From: Sporosarcina pasteurii
GTDB lineage: Bacteria > Bacillota > Bacilli > Bacillales_A > Planococcaceae
Direction of reading: 5' to 3'
Assembly: GCF_041295575.1 (NCBI RefSeq)
Contig: NZ_CP160452.1
Coordinates: 2,976,001 to 3,040,000, forward strand
Length of the DNA: 64,000 bases
The position numbers were made by a program, and so were the translations under genes. The notes below the pieces were generated by a model. It worked only from the letters and a program-made list of their open reading frames with translations, was not told the origin of the DNA and searched no databases. Below, piece by piece: positions 1 to 7,809 of the stretch. Within the stretch, counting starts at the first letter, position 1. Every line of letters begins with the position of its first letter.

Positions 1-679
1 ATGAGGCCCAGTCTTGTTCTTTATTCACTTCCCCAATATCAAAGGCGAGACCTGTCTGGTGTTCAGAGTAACCTGGACGTGCACTATACCGGTCAGCCTC
101 CTCAACTCCATCTCGATCTACATATCTCTTGTAAAGTTCTGTTTGGTATTCAAATGAACGATAAGTACTAAAGGCCACGAGACGGTAGTCTACTAATAAA
201 GCAGCTGCTGCCATTTCTTCAAATGCTTCGCGCGCCTCTTTACTTTCCCCGGGAGCGTATGTACTTGGTAGGGGATATTTTTTATTGGCAATGAGCACAC
301 CATCTATATACGTAGGTTCTTCCGGTAACTCCTGCCCTTCAATGTATTGGATGGCTTCATCCGCTGGAACCTCTTCCACTGGTTCACCTTCTGGTTCCTG
401 TGGTTCTTCTAGTTCTGGTTCTTTTTCGGTTACCCCTGAATTTTCACCTGCATCTGGTTGTTCTTCAGTATCTTTCTTATTGGGCGCTGTCTGTTTGGTT
501 AGCCCTAGCGCTGCCCCTGCACGCTGCGTGCTTTTTTCAATGTCCCAGTCATTAAACCCTATCCACCCAACTACCACTGCAATTAAGACGCTTGCAGTGA
601 TAAGTGTAATTGTAAGCACTGTCTTCTTTTTACTTTTCTGCTTTTCAGTCCGAAACATATACTGTTTTCTTTTTCTCAT
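1..679 (-). CDS. VanY/LdcB-type D-Ala-D-Ala (or LD-) carboxypeptidase, C-terminus cut by window edge
   Basis: The reverse strand reads an open frame from an ATG at 679, preceded by AAGGAAG eight bases upstream, to the left edge, giving about 226 residues. The order is a basic N-terminus, one membrane anchor (about residues 18-40), an acidic Glu/Pro-rich linker (about 60-105), then the start of a zinc peptidase domain. The motif YRSFEYQ and the metal-binding signature ARPGYSEHQTGLAFDI identify the VanY/LdcB/DacY family, which trims the C-terminal D-alanine of cell-wall stem peptides outside the membrane. The remaining catalytic Glu/His region lies beyond the edge. An in-frame GTG ten codons upstream is an alternative start with a weaker ribosome site. 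Whether it is DD- or LD-specific cannot be told. Confidence 0.9.
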   Translation of the reverse strand, partial: MRKRKQYMFRTEKQKSKKKTVLTITLITASVLIAVVVGWIGFNDWDIEKSTQRAGAALGLTKQTAPNKKDTEEQPDAGENSGVTEKEPELEEPQEPEGEPVEEVPADEAIQYIEGQELPEEPTYIDGVLIANKKYPLPSTYAPGESKEAREAFEEMAAAALLVDYRLVAFSTYRSFEYQTELYKRYVDRDGVEEADRYSARPGYSEHQTGLAFDIGEVNKEQDWAS

Positions 680-788
680 TTCTTTAACTTCCTTTTCACG
701 ACTTCTCACTAGTTTATCATGATTTTTCTTTTCGGTCGCTATATGCTATTATTTATACTTACAAAATGCCAATTTGAGGTGGATATTT

Positions 789-1943
789 ATGAATAATCAG
801 CGATGGCTTTCCATTAGCTTTCTCGCTTTTTTCTTTACATGGGGGATATTTTTACCCTACTGGACAGGCTGGCTTACAATAGAAAAAGGACTTTCCGTAA
901 CAGCTGCTAGTATTGTGATGGGAGCTGGTATGATTGCACGTTCCTTCTCAACTTTTTTACTATTTCCAGTGTTAACGAAAAGATTACCACTCAATCGGAT
1001 TATGACTGGTTTAGCTTTTCTATCTCTCGGCTTAGCTTTGCTGTATATTCCGAGTTCAACTTTTTCAACACTTCTTGTGATTACCGTTTTACTGAGTATT
1101 GCCTATCCTATTATTATGCCTGCGATTGAAAGTAGTGCATCCATTTTAATGCAAACAGAAAAAATCCATTATGGAAAGAGTCGATCTTTTGGTTCGATTG
1201 GATTTACAGTTGCCCTTCTCATTGTTGGAGCAATTACCGCTGTTTGGAGTGAACAAGCGATCCTTTATGTAATGATTATTGGATTAGCCGCGATTTGTCT
1301 TTTCACTTTGCAACCTACACCTGCCGTATTACAAATAATTCCTGATCAAGGAAACAATAAAGTACGCGGGACGGAATTCAAAGAACTCTTCGCATCGAAA
1401 CCATTTGTAACAGTTCTACTTTTAGCAGTCCTTCTGCAAGGTGCCCATGCTTCCTATTATAATTACGGCTATATTTTCTTAGATGACTTAGGCGTTAATA
1501 GCTTTTACATTGGTATTATTTTAAACGTTGCCGTTCTGTTTGAAATTATTTTCTTTACGCAAGCAGATAAGTTTTTCGCCAACATGAAAATCTCAACAAT
1601 GTTCCAAATTGCTGCGATTGGTTCTTCAGTGAGATGGATTCTTATTTTTCTATTTCCATCGCCACTTGTCTTTATCTTCACACAAGCGTTTCATGCGATT
1701 TCATTTGGAATTGCCCACTTTGCTTTTATTAGGTATATCTCTGAAAAGTTACCAAACCATTTAATCCCAACTGCACAAGGCTTATATGCCTCATTCGCCA
1801 TGAGCTTGAGTGTTGCCATTTTGACATTTGTAGGGGGAAGTTTGTACGATATCGCGCCAAACTTAGCATTTCTCGGCATGCTATCCGTTACAATCCCTTC
1901 TATCTTCATTATCCTAATGACTAAAAAACGCTTTGCCTATTAA
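789..1943 (+). CDS. MFS transporter of the MFS_1_like / HcaT-YwbF group
   Basis: Membrane protein of 384 residues with about twelve hydrophobic segments. The N-terminus (FLAFFFTWGIFLPYWTGWL) and the RSFSTFLLFPVLTKRL stretch resemble the 3-phenylpropionate-permease-like (HcaT, B. subtilis YwbF) branch of the major facilitator superfamily, so proton-coupled uptake or export of a small solute across the cytoplasmic membrane is expected. The substrate is unknown. I chose the ATG at 789 because GAGGTGG sits seven bases before it; a TTG at 774 is in frame but overlaps that ribosome site. The gene is divergent from the carboxypeptidase gene and is followed by its own hairpin terminator, so it is probably monocistronic. 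Confidence 0.85.
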   Translation: MNNQRWLSISFLAFFFTWGIFLPYWTGWLTIEKGLSVTAASIVMGAGMIARSFSTFLLFPVLTKRLPLNRIMTGLAFLSLGLALLYIPSSTFSTLLVITVLLSIAYPIIMPAIESSASILMQTEKIHYGKSRSFGSIGFTVALLIVGAITAVWSEQAILYVMIIGLAAICLFTLQPTPAVLQIIPDQGNNKVRGTEFKELFASKPFVTVLLLAVLLQGAHASYYNYGYIFLDDLGVNSFYIGIILNVAVLFEIIFFTQADKFFANMKISTMFQIAAIGSSVRWILIFLFPSPLVFIFTQAFHAISFGIAHFAFIRYISEKLPNHLIPTAQGLYASFAMSLSVAILTFVGGSLYDIAPNLAFLGMLSVTIPSIFIILMTKKRFAY

Positions 1944-1960
1944 AATAAAGCCACCCATTT

Positions 1961-1995
1961 CACGTCCTAGCATATGTTTCTAGGACGTGTTTTTA
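1961..1995 (+). terminator. Rho-independent terminator of the MFS gene
   Basis: Perfect ten-base stem CACGTCCTAG / CTAGGACGTG with a nine-base loop, followed by a short T run (GTTTTTA). It starts 17 bases after the MFS stop codon. Confidence 0.85.
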
Positions 1996-2009
1996 CACTG
2001 AAAATTAAT

Positions 2010-2258
2010 TCACAGAACCACTGTTACAACGAATACAATCGTAAATAATACCGCAAAACTCAATGAGACCCGGTTCATCCATTTCGCTTCACGCACCAAT
2101 CCACGATCTCTAAATGCCTGTCCACGCATCGCATTCGTTAAAGTAAATACACCAATAATTGATAGCAGCGCCATATTCATATTCATGTGATACACCGAAA
2201 ACCCAGCCCCAGCAACCCCAATCACTATGCCGATTCCGATTAACCATTTAACATTCAA
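2010..2258 (-). CDS. Small membrane protein of unknown function
   Basis: About 82 residues with two to three hydrophobic segments (IGIGIVIGVAGAGFSVYHM, MALLSIIGVFTLTNAM and a C-terminal one) and a short positively charged loop (RDRGLVREAKWMNR) between the second and third. I do not recognise the family. Three consecutive TTG codons (2264, 2261, 2258) can start it; AGGAGG lies 2, 5 and 8 bases upstream of them, so the third is preferred. The gene stands alone between the MFS terminator and the yidC terminator. Hydrophobic pattern and strong ribosome site make it a likely real gene, but no function can be assigned. Confidence 0.65.
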   Translation of the reverse strand: MNVKWLIGIGIVIGVAGAGFSVYHMNMNMALLSIIGVFTLTNAMRGQAFRDRGLVREAKWMNRVSLSFAVLFTIVFVVTVVL

Positions 2259-2394
2259 CAACAATACCTCCTTATAATGAAATGCTGAAGGCGCTGGTCA
2301 GATGCGACAGGCACAAGATAGGATGATGGCGTGACGAGTTTTGCCACAGAATCAGCCTAGCTTGTGACCCGAGCATCTAGCGCCTGAAACTAGA

Positions 2395-2428
2395 AAAAAA
2401 GCCGAAGAATTGAATATCTTCGGCTTTG
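2395..2428 (-). terminator. Terminator of yidC
   Basis: Reverse-strand stem AAAGCCGAAGA / TCTTCGGCTTT with an eight-base loop, followed by a run of T; it lies directly after the yidC stop codon. Confidence 0.9.
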
Positions 2429-2430
2429 AA

Positions 2431-3258
2431 TTATTTCTTCTTTGACTTTGAATCTTTTTTCGGAGCGTCCTTTGCGGATGTTGCAGGTGCTTCAGGTTGC
2501 GGTTCAACCTCTTTAAAATAAAGCTTACGTCCAATGTACGTTTGAATAATGAGTAGTAAACCACCAACAGCCCAGTAAAGCGGTAAAGCGGCAACAGCCT
2601 TTAATGAAATGAACATAATCATAATTGGTGACAGATAAATGAACATTTTCATCTGTTGCTTTTGTTGTTCAGGCATCGTCCATAGAGATACACGTGCTTG
2701 AACAAAATAAACAGCACCTGCGATTAACATCATAATCATATCTGGTTCCCCAAGATTGAACCATAAAAATTTATGCGTTTTAACTTCTGGGGAATAAAGA
2801 ATCGCAAAATAGAGCCCCATAATAATTGGCATTTGGATAATGAGTGGCAGACATCCCATGTTTAATGGGTTTACGCCGTGCTTTTGATACAGCCCCATCA
2901 TTTCTTGTTGAAGCTTCATTTGCTCTTCTTTATCACCAGCTTCTTTAGCTTCCTTCAAACGTTTCTGAATGTCTTCCATCTCAGGACGAAGTGCATCCAT
3001 CTTGATTTTCATCTCTTGTTGCGTCTTGTAATTTCGAAGCATAAAAGGCATTAAAACGAGACGAATTAATACTGTGATTACAATAATCGCTAAACCATAA
3101 CTACCATTAAATTGACCACTAAAAAAGTCTAGTAGCCCTTCCATCGGCTTAACAAAAAAACTATAAAATTTACCTTCTTTATTTTCGACGCCCGCACAAC
3201 CACTCAATAAGAAGACTGTCGTTGCGAGTATCGATAACAGACCGATTCTCTTCTTCAA
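2431..3258 (-). CDS. yidC: YidC/Oxa1 family membrane protein insertase (SpoIIIJ/YqjG type)
   Basis: A lipoprotein insertase of about 275 residues that places proteins into the cytoplasmic membrane with or without Sec. A signal peptide ends in a lipobox (LLSGC) at about residue 18, followed by a short outside stretch, the first membrane segment (YGLAIIVITVLIRLVLMPF) with the conserved groove arginine, the cytoplasmic coiled region rich in Lys/Glu/Gln, then four more membrane segments and a basic C-terminal tail ending in KKDSKSKKK, typical of ribosome-contacting tails. I prefer the TTG at 3258 (product starts MKKRIGLLSILATTV) because GGTGA lies five bases before it; a GTG at 3273 is possible. 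SpoIIIJ and YqjG paralogues cannot be separated from this sequence alone. Confidence 0.95.
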   Translation of the reverse strand: MKKRIGLLSILATTVFLLSGCAGVENKEGKFYSFFVKPMEGLLDFFSGQFNGSYGLAIIVITVLIRLVLMPFMLRNYKTQQEMKIKMDALRPEMEDIQKRLKEAKEAGDKEEQMKLQQEMMGLYQKHGVNPLNMGCLPLIIQMPIIMGLYFAILYSPEVKTHKFLWFNLGEPDMIMMLIAGAVYFVQARVSLWTMPEQQKQQMKMFIYLSPIMIMFISLKAVAALPLYWAVGGLLLIIQTYIGRKLYFKEVEPQPEAPATSAKDAPKKDSKSKKK

Positions 3259-3321
3259 TAGATTCACCTTCACTAATTCAAGCTACTAAAAAGTATACAA
3301 CAAGTTGAAGTAGTTTTACAA

Positions 3322-4128
3322 TTATTCTTTGTCTTCTACTTGCTTTTCTTCTGGAAGGGTGAACTTAAAATAACTTCTCGTAATATTCTCTCTGAATTTA
3401 CGAGGGGTATAACCCGTATATTTTTTAAAGATTCTTGTGTAATAACTTTGATTGCAGAAATTAAAATCGTCCGAGATATCGGATATTTTCTGATTTGAAA
3501 AACTCAAGTAATACTGAGATTCTTCTACTTTTTTAATATTAATATATTCAACAAGCGTAATCCCCGAATGTTCATGAAAAATACGCGACAAATGACTTGT
3601 ACTAACATCGAACTTCGCTGCAAGCCCTTCCACTGACATTGGTGACTGTATGTGTTCATCTATATATTGAATAACCCCGTTCACCGTTTGATGAAGCAGT
3701 GTAGGGGAATTTCTCTCTTCAACCGAATAAATGAAGAACTCTATTAATTCATCTGCAACATCTGCAGCATTATGCTCATTCAACTTGTCTTCGATTAATT
3801 TAATACATGTTGAATTAAAATAAAATGCTTTTTCCACTGGAATATGTAACTGTTTCATCTGCCTAGCAATAATACCAGCAAGCGTGATGAAGTAGTACTT
3901 TAAACCTTGTTGTCTAGACGCATCAGAAGAAAAACCCATCACATCGTCAATTAAACTACGTATCGTTTGCTTCGCTTTTTCCTTTTCTAAATGAAATAAA
4001 TCCCGTAGAAATTGATCTTCTGCTTCAGCAAATTTCTCTATTGCTATCGTCTCTTCGACGCTTCCAATTTCTATACGGTCGTCACCTGTACCCTTTGCTT
4101 GCTTTTCTGTTGTCATATAAATCATCAT
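3322..4128 (-). CDS. AraC-family transcriptional regulator (YesN-like C-terminal HTH)
   Basis: About 268 residues. The last 100 residues form the double helix-turn-helix of the AraC/XylS family: helix one SVEGLAAKFDVSTSHLSRIF, then the second motif KISDISDDFNFCNQSYYTRI and the family signature FKKYTGYTPRKFREN. The N-terminal 165 residues are helical and acidic and do not look like a cupin sugar-binding domain or a receiver, so the signal is unknown. GTG 4134, ATG 4128, ATG 4125 and ATG 4116 are in frame; AAGGGG five bases before 4128 favours that start. It sits just upstream of yidC on the same strand, but a regulatory link is not evident. Confidence 0.88.
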   Translation of the reverse strand: MMIYMTTEKQAKGTGDDRIEIGSVEETIAIEKFAEAEDQFLRDLFHLEKEKAKQTIRSLIDDVMGFSSDASRQQGLKYYFITLAGIIARQMKQLHIPVEKAFYFNSTCIKLIEDKLNEHNAADVADELIEFFIYSVEERNSPTLLHQTVNGVIQYIDEHIQSPMSVEGLAAKFDVSTSHLSRIFHEHSGITLVEYINIKKVEESQYYLSFSNQKISDISDDFNFCNQSYYTRIFKKYTGYTPRKFRENITRSYFKFTLPEEKQVEDKE

Positions 4129-4179
4129 CCACACCCCTTCGCATGATTGAGCGATTGAATATTCCCTAAATTCGACTTA

Positions 4180-4207
4180 AAAGGGCGCCACTCACTGAAG
4201 CACCCTT
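4180..4207 (-). terminator. Terminator of the YtxH-like small-protein gene
   Basis: Reverse-strand stem AAGGGTGC / GCGCCCTT (one G-U pair) followed by a short T tract, 13 bases after the stop codon at 4221. Confidence 0.55.
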
Positions 4208-4220
4208 GTCCGAGCCATTA

Positions 4221-4562
4221 TTACTTTGTTTCCGAAGTATCTTCGTTTTTCTTAGTGTAAAGTCCATCTGTATCTTCAGCATTCCGCTGTTCATCTTGTA
4301 CTTCCTGATTATAGTAATGAACACTCGTCTGCGCACCTTCACTCACCATTTCATTATCTTGAATGTCGTAAGGATCCGGATTCCCCGCTTTTGTTTCCGG
4401 CTCATTCTGTACTTTTTGGGACTCTATAAAAGATTCAACTTTAGTTTTCATATTGTTAAAGGCAACTTGAGCTTTGTCACGGTTTTCTTTCTTACTAAAA
4501 TAAGCGTATGCACCAGCTGCTAAAGAAGCTAGTAACAATGTATTTTTCTTTTTTCTTCCCAT
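4221..4562 (-). CDS. Small hypothetical protein, membrane-anchored with acidic tail
   Basis: 113 residues: a basic start (MGRKKKNT), one short hydrophobic stretch (LLLASLAAGAYAYF, about residues 8-21), a Lys/Glu-rich helical region (about 22-50) and a long polar, acidic, probably disordered C-terminus (about 55-113). The layout recalls YtxH-like general-stress proteins, but identity is too low by eye to claim the family. The ATG at 4562 is preceded by AAAGGA; a TTG at 4565 is also in frame. It is followed by a weak terminator. Function unknown. Confidence 0.65.
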   Translation of the reverse strand: MGRKKKNTLLLASLAAGAYAYFSKKENRDKAQVAFNNMKTKVESFIESQKVQNEPETKAGNPDPYDIQDNEMVSEGAQTSVHYYNQEVQDEQRNAEDTDGLYTKKNEDTSETK

Positions 4563-4813
4563 CAAAAATCATTCCTTTCAATAATTATCCTACACGTATA
4601 TCATGAGTATACCCATTTTATAGTTTTAGAAACCTTTCTTAGCATCAATGTGCTACCTTACGAGAATACGAGTTTCTTATCTTACTTCATAACTAGTCCT
4701 CTATAAAAAATTAACAACCTATCATTACACTTTCATTACAACTTCAAACGATTGTGGTATTCATTTATGATTTTTGTTATGCTAGCCAAAAGAATGACTG
4801 AGGTGACTGTGAA

Positions 4814-5305
4814 ATGATTAGACCGATGACATCTAAAGATATCTTATACGTGCAACACATTGCAGTAGAAACATGGCGAGCAACCTATGAAAACATTATC
4901 CCAGTAGATGTACAACTTCGTTTCCTAAATCAGTCTTATTCAGAGATCATGCTGTTAAAAAGAATGGAGAAAACACTGATGCTCATTGCTGAATGTGATG
5001 GTGTTCCAATCGGTTTCGCAAATGTAACTTCTACTGACGAGGACGGCGATGCCGAATTAACAGCGATGTACATTTTGCCAACCCATCAACAAAACGGTTA
5101 TGGACAAAAGCTTTTCCAAGCCGCTATAGCTAGCTTAGCGGAAGCAAAACAATTATTCGTCTACGTTGACAATCAAAACATCATTGGCAAGAACTTTTAT
5201 GAAAAACAAGGTTTTCAATTACTTGCCACATTTTCTGAATCTTTCAACGGCCATCCCGTTGAAACCGCTGAATATGTATATAAAATACCAGTTCCTATTG
5301 CTTAA
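4814..5305 (+). CDS. GNAT family N-acetyltransferase
   Basis: 163 residues with the usual GNAT order: N-terminal strand and helix (MIRPMTSKDILYVQHIAVETW), central strand ELTAMYILPTHQQNGYGQKL carrying the acetyl-CoA motif A (QxxGxG/A) and the C-terminal NIIGKNFYEKQGFQ strand. It should transfer an acetyl group from acetyl-CoA to an amine of an unknown acceptor in the cytoplasm. The start at 4814 has GAGGTGA eight bases upstream. It forms a single-gene unit that converges on the DUF4064 gene through a shared hairpin. Confidence 0.92.
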   Translation: MIRPMTSKDILYVQHIAVETWRATYENIIPVDVQLRFLNQSYSEIMLLKRMEKTLMLIAECDGVPIGFANVTSTDEDGDAELTAMYILPTHQQNGYGQKLFQAAIASLAEAKQLFVYVDNQNIIGKNFYEKQGFQLLATFSESFNGHPVETAEYVYKIPVPIA

Positions 5306-5324
5306 TCACGCCATCTGAATTGAT

Positions 5325-5360
5325 AAAAACCGCTTTCCTATTTTAAAGGAAAGCGGTTTT
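5325..5360. terminator. Bidirectional terminator between the GNAT and DUF4064 genes
   Basis: Stem AAAACCGCTTTCC / GGAAAGCGGTTTT with a nine-base loop; A and T runs on both sides let it stop transcription from either direction. Confidence 0.9.
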
Positions 5361-5362
5361 CC

Positions 5363-5833
5363 TTATAATGGCCTCATTGAGTCATCATACTGATTATCTA
5401 TAAATGATTGGTCTTCAGCGGCAAGCGGCGGCTTTCTCGTGAAGCAAAGAATCGCTGCAATGTATAACATAATTGAAGTCGGTGATAAAATGAAAGCAAA
5501 TAATCCAGCAACAATAAACATAATTCCCGCTAGCTTCGGATTTTTTTCATTCCACATGAAAATCATACCGATAATTGTAGCAATTAAGCTGATTACCAAT
5601 ACGACAACGATAAACCAACTAAACCCTTCAAAATATTCAAGGACCGATAAAATCATATCAACATCTTCGACTGTGAGCTCTGGATCTGCATAAAGCTCCA
5701 TTTCTATCTCAGTCCGAAGTGTACCTTCTGTAAATGTCTTCATAATTGCGACAAATATGAAACTGCCTATAACCGATAATACTGTAAAAACTAAACTAAT
5801 CACCGATAAAACTTTTTCTGCAGTACGCTTCAT
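5363..5833 (-). CDS. DUF4064 family membrane protein
   Basis: 156 residues with four hydrophobic segments: VLSVISLVFTVLSVIGSFIF near the N-terminus, then after an acidic outside loop (LYADPELTVEDVDMIL) the segments WFIVVVLVISLIATIIGMIF, LAGIMFIVAGLFAFIL and IMLYIAAILCF. The pattern matches DUF4064 proteins of Bacillales, whose function is unknown. GGAGG is seven bases before the ATG at 5833; an ATG at 5836 is only four away. It is probably transcribed alone. Confidence 0.8.
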   Translation of the reverse strand: MKRTAEKVLSVISLVFTVLSVIGSFIFVAIMKTFTEGTLRTEIEMELYADPELTVEDVDMILSVLEYFEGFSWFIVVVLVISLIATIIGMIFMWNEKNPKLAGIMFIVAGLFAFILSPTSIMLYIAAILCFTRKPPLAAEDQSFIDNQYDDSMRPL

Positions 5834-5965
5834 CATCCATCCTCCTATTCTCTATCCTATGTATACGATTACGAAGAAAATAAGTTTCATACTTTCTACA
5901 TTTCTTCTAAACCTAGTTTACTTATACCATAGCGATGAAGACGTGACAATAAGTTTTTCCCCATA

Positions 5966-5996
5966 ATAAAAAGCAATTCGAATAACCGAATTGCTT
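5966..5996 (-). terminator. Terminator of the small GNAT gene
   Basis: Reverse-strand stem AAGCAATTCG / CGAATTGCTT with a six-base loop followed by TTTATTAT. Confidence 0.85.
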
Positions 5997-6003
5997 CCTA
6001 AAA

Positions 6004-6285
6004 TTAAGCTTTAATATCCTTATATTCATCATATCGTTCAAATGCAGTGACAACATAAGAGCAAATCGGCTCCATTTTGTAGTCATGTTCGCGAGCGTAG
6101 TCTGCTGCACGATCGAGCAATTTCTTTGCAACCCCTTGTCCCCGTAATGTCGGGGAAACAAATGTGTGTTCAACTGCCATCACATCACCTAGCATTGTCC
6201 ATGAAATCTCTGCCAATACTTCATCATCTTTCATATTTCGGAATGCAAATTCTTCATCTTCCAATTTGGTAAATTCAAATTCCAT
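6004..6285 (-). CDS. Small GNAT-fold N-acetyltransferase (YjdJ/GtnT type)
   Basis: 93 residues, the minimal GNAT fold of Pfam family PF14542. The core is FVSPTLRGQGVAKKLLDRAA, with the acetyl-CoA-binding RGxGxAxxL motif at about residues 48-57, and the C-terminal PICSYVVTAFERY strand-helix carries the Cys and Tyr typical of this family. Acceptor unknown. GAAAGGGG lies ten bases before the ATG. It sits 24 bases downstream of the dioxygenase stop codon and may be its operon partner; if so it would share the MhqR-like control described there. Confidence 0.9.
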   Translation of the reverse strand: MEFEFTKLEDEEFAFRNMKDDEVLAEISWTMLGDVMAVEHTFVSPTLRGQGVAKKLLDRAADYAREHDYKMEPICSYVVTAFERYDEYKDIKA

Positions 6286-6309
6286 GCGTTAAAAACCCCT
6301 TTCGTCCCT

Positions 6310-7278
6310 TTAATTAGTGTGAATCGGTCTTAATGACGCTTCAATTGAATCTCTTTTTGGTTCTAAAAAAGGTGGTAATGCTAGTGATTCTCCTAGTTTA
6401 TCAAGTGGTTCGTCATTCGTAAAGCCCGGCTCATCAGTTGAAAGCTCATAAAGAATCCCATTCGGCTCTCTAAAATAGATCGCCTTAAAGTAATAACGAT
6501 CGATTAATCCACTCGTTTTAAAGCCATTGTTTCTTAAATGTTCTTCCCATTTCTTATATTCTTCCATCGTCTTCACACGAAAGGCTATGTGATGAACACT
6601 GCCTCGTCCTGGTCTTTCAAAAGGTAAATCTGTTCTGGTTTCGACATGAACTTCCGCCGCTGGACCGCCTTCACCAGTAGAAAACACACGAATTTCAGGC
6701 ATCCCCTCTATCGTTGAAGGATAGGAACCAACTTCTTCAAAACGTAAAACATCCACAAGTACTTTAGCAGTAGACTCAGGCTTACGAACTGTTAAGGTTA
6801 CAGGCCCTAATCCAACGATGGCATAATCAATTGGAATATCCTCCTTTTTCCAAGGAACCCCGTAAGGAACGCCCTTGCCGTCGTCCACAACTAACATAAG
6901 ACGTGAACCTTCATCATCTTGAAATTTCATCGTTTTACGCCCGAAACGTTCCATGATTTCCTCATGCATGACACCTAATTTTTCAAATCGCTGCTTCCAA
7001 AAAGTGAGCGCATCATCTGACATCACACGAAACGCCGTATTACTAATACTTGATACGCCTGGATAGGTTCTTCCAGCCATCGGAATATCAAAATAAGTCA
7101 TATCCGTCCCAGGTGTCCCCTCTGCATCTGCATAAAACAAATGATACGAAGATGTTGAATCTTGATTCACCGTTTTCTTCACAAGCCTCATCCCAAGCAC
7201 ACGTGTGAAAAAGTCATGATTTTTCTCTATGTCTGCCGTAATGGCAGATACATGGTGGATACCAGCCAATTTCATCAT
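6310..7278 (-). CDS. mhqO: Ring-cleaving dioxygenase, glyoxalase fold (MhqO/MhqA type)
   Basis: 322 residues made of two vicinal-oxygen-chelate modules (about 1-145 and 150-290). The N-terminal GIHHVSAITADIEKNHDFF, the central SVHHIAFRV and the C-terminal GILYELSTDEPGF supply the His/His/Glu metal site. The family opens hydroquinone or catechol-type rings; in B. subtilis MhqO and MhqA detoxify methylhydroquinone and are repressed by MhqR. Here AAAGGAG lies seven bases before the ATG and an MhqR-like box overlaps the predicted transcription start (7302-7319), so induction by quinones or diamide-like electrophiles is likely. The exact substrate is inferred from the family. Confidence 0.9.
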   Translation of the reverse strand: MMKLAGIHHVSAITADIEKNHDFFTRVLGMRLVKKTVNQDSTSSYHLFYADAEGTPGTDMTYFDIPMAGRTYPGVSSISNTAFRVMSDDALTFWKQRFEKLGVMHEEIMERFGRKTMKFQDDEGSRLMLVVDDGKGVPYGVPWKKEDIPIDYAIVGLGPVTLTVRKPESTAKVLVDVLRFEEVGSYPSTIEGMPEIRVFSTGEGGPAAEVHVETRTDLPFERPGRGSVHHIAFRVKTMEEYKKWEEHLRNNGFKTSGLIDRYYFKAIYFREPNGILYELSTDEPGFTNDEPLDKLGESLALPPFLEPKRDSIEASLRPIHTN

Positions 7279-7301
7279 TTATAATCTCCTTTAAATAAAA
7301 T

Positions 7302-7319
7302 TACCTTGAATTCTAGATA
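7302..7319 (-). promoter_or_regulatory. MhqR-like operator of the dioxygenase gene
   Basis: Inverted repeat TACCTTGAATTCTAGATA, close to the B. subtilis MhqR box as I recall it (TATCTCGAATTCGAGATA). It lies just downstream of the predicted -10 and so would cover the transcription start. Two sister boxes precede the yceI-family gene at 23369-23407. Confidence 0.65.
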
Positions 7320-7324
7320 TATTC

Positions 7325-7353
7325 ATTTTATCATCGTACTGCTCATCTAGCAA
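7325..7353 (-). promoter_or_regulatory. Sigma-A promoter of the dioxygenase gene
   Basis: Reverse strand: TTGCTA, 17-base spacer, TAAAAT. The MhqR-like box begins five bases further downstream. Confidence 0.65.
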
Positions 7354-7448
7354 AGAATTAATTTTATTAGGGGTTGTGATGCTAGCAAAAAACTTTACCT
7401 ATTGAATCAACTTCATAAATAACCTTACTACAGCAAACTTCGAACAAC

Positions 7449-7690
7449 GTTGATTTCCGTTCCAGGCGGACGCTTTCCGCGGGCACGGCTTCAGCCAATC
7501 GCACAACGAAGAGTGCGATTTGTATAATTTTTTTCTTTGAAAAATTATACAGTGTATTATATCCGTGCTCTCAAACGCTTCGCTTTTTGGTCGCAAAAGC
7601 CGTTCTTCGTTACGGCTTTCGCTTCGCTCTGTCCAGGGTCTTCAGCTCGTGCTGTTCCCGCTGGAGTCGCCGCCTTCCACTCCAATCAAC
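7449..7690. repeat. Intergenic repeat with GTTGATT/AATCAAC ends
   Basis: This 242-base element fills most of the 530-base gap between the dioxygenase and DUF1002 genes. It begins GTTGATTTCCGTTCCAGGCG and ends in CTCCAATCAAC, with imperfectly complementary GC-rich ends (GGCGGACGCTTTCCGCGGG against CCCGCTGGAGTCGCCGCC). I know sequences of this kind as a common non-coding intergenic repeat in Bacillales genomes. Inside is a smaller inverted repeat (AATCGCAC / GTGCGATT) and an AT-rich stretch. It is much more GC-rich than its surroundings and has no convincing gene. The rest of the gap holds the dioxygenase promoter and the terminator of the DUF1002 gene. Confidence 0.7.
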
Positions 7691-7771
7691 AATAATAGCT
7701 TTAAATAAAGCACGAAGGTTATAATAACAAATCACTAGAATAAGCCGCAATTCAGTAATCCAATCATTATT

Positions 7772-7803
7772 AAAAAAAGCAAACCTCACGAAGAAGTTTG
7801 CTT
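7772..7803 (-). terminator. Terminator of the DUF1002 gene
   Basis: Reverse-strand stem AGCAAACTTC / GAGGTTTGCT (one G-U pair) followed by seven T, immediately after the stop codon. Confidence 0.85.
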
Positions 7804-7809
7804 TCTTTA

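Noticed and set aside
285-722. Ser-rich open frame on the + strand near the left edge
   Set aside because: It is the antisense of the VanY-type carboxypeptidase gene, whose motifs and ribosome site are clear on the other strand.
7399-7596. Reverse-strand open frame of 65 codons
   Set aside because: It lies within the GTTGATT-ended intergenic repeat, has no ribosome site and no recognisable protein motif.
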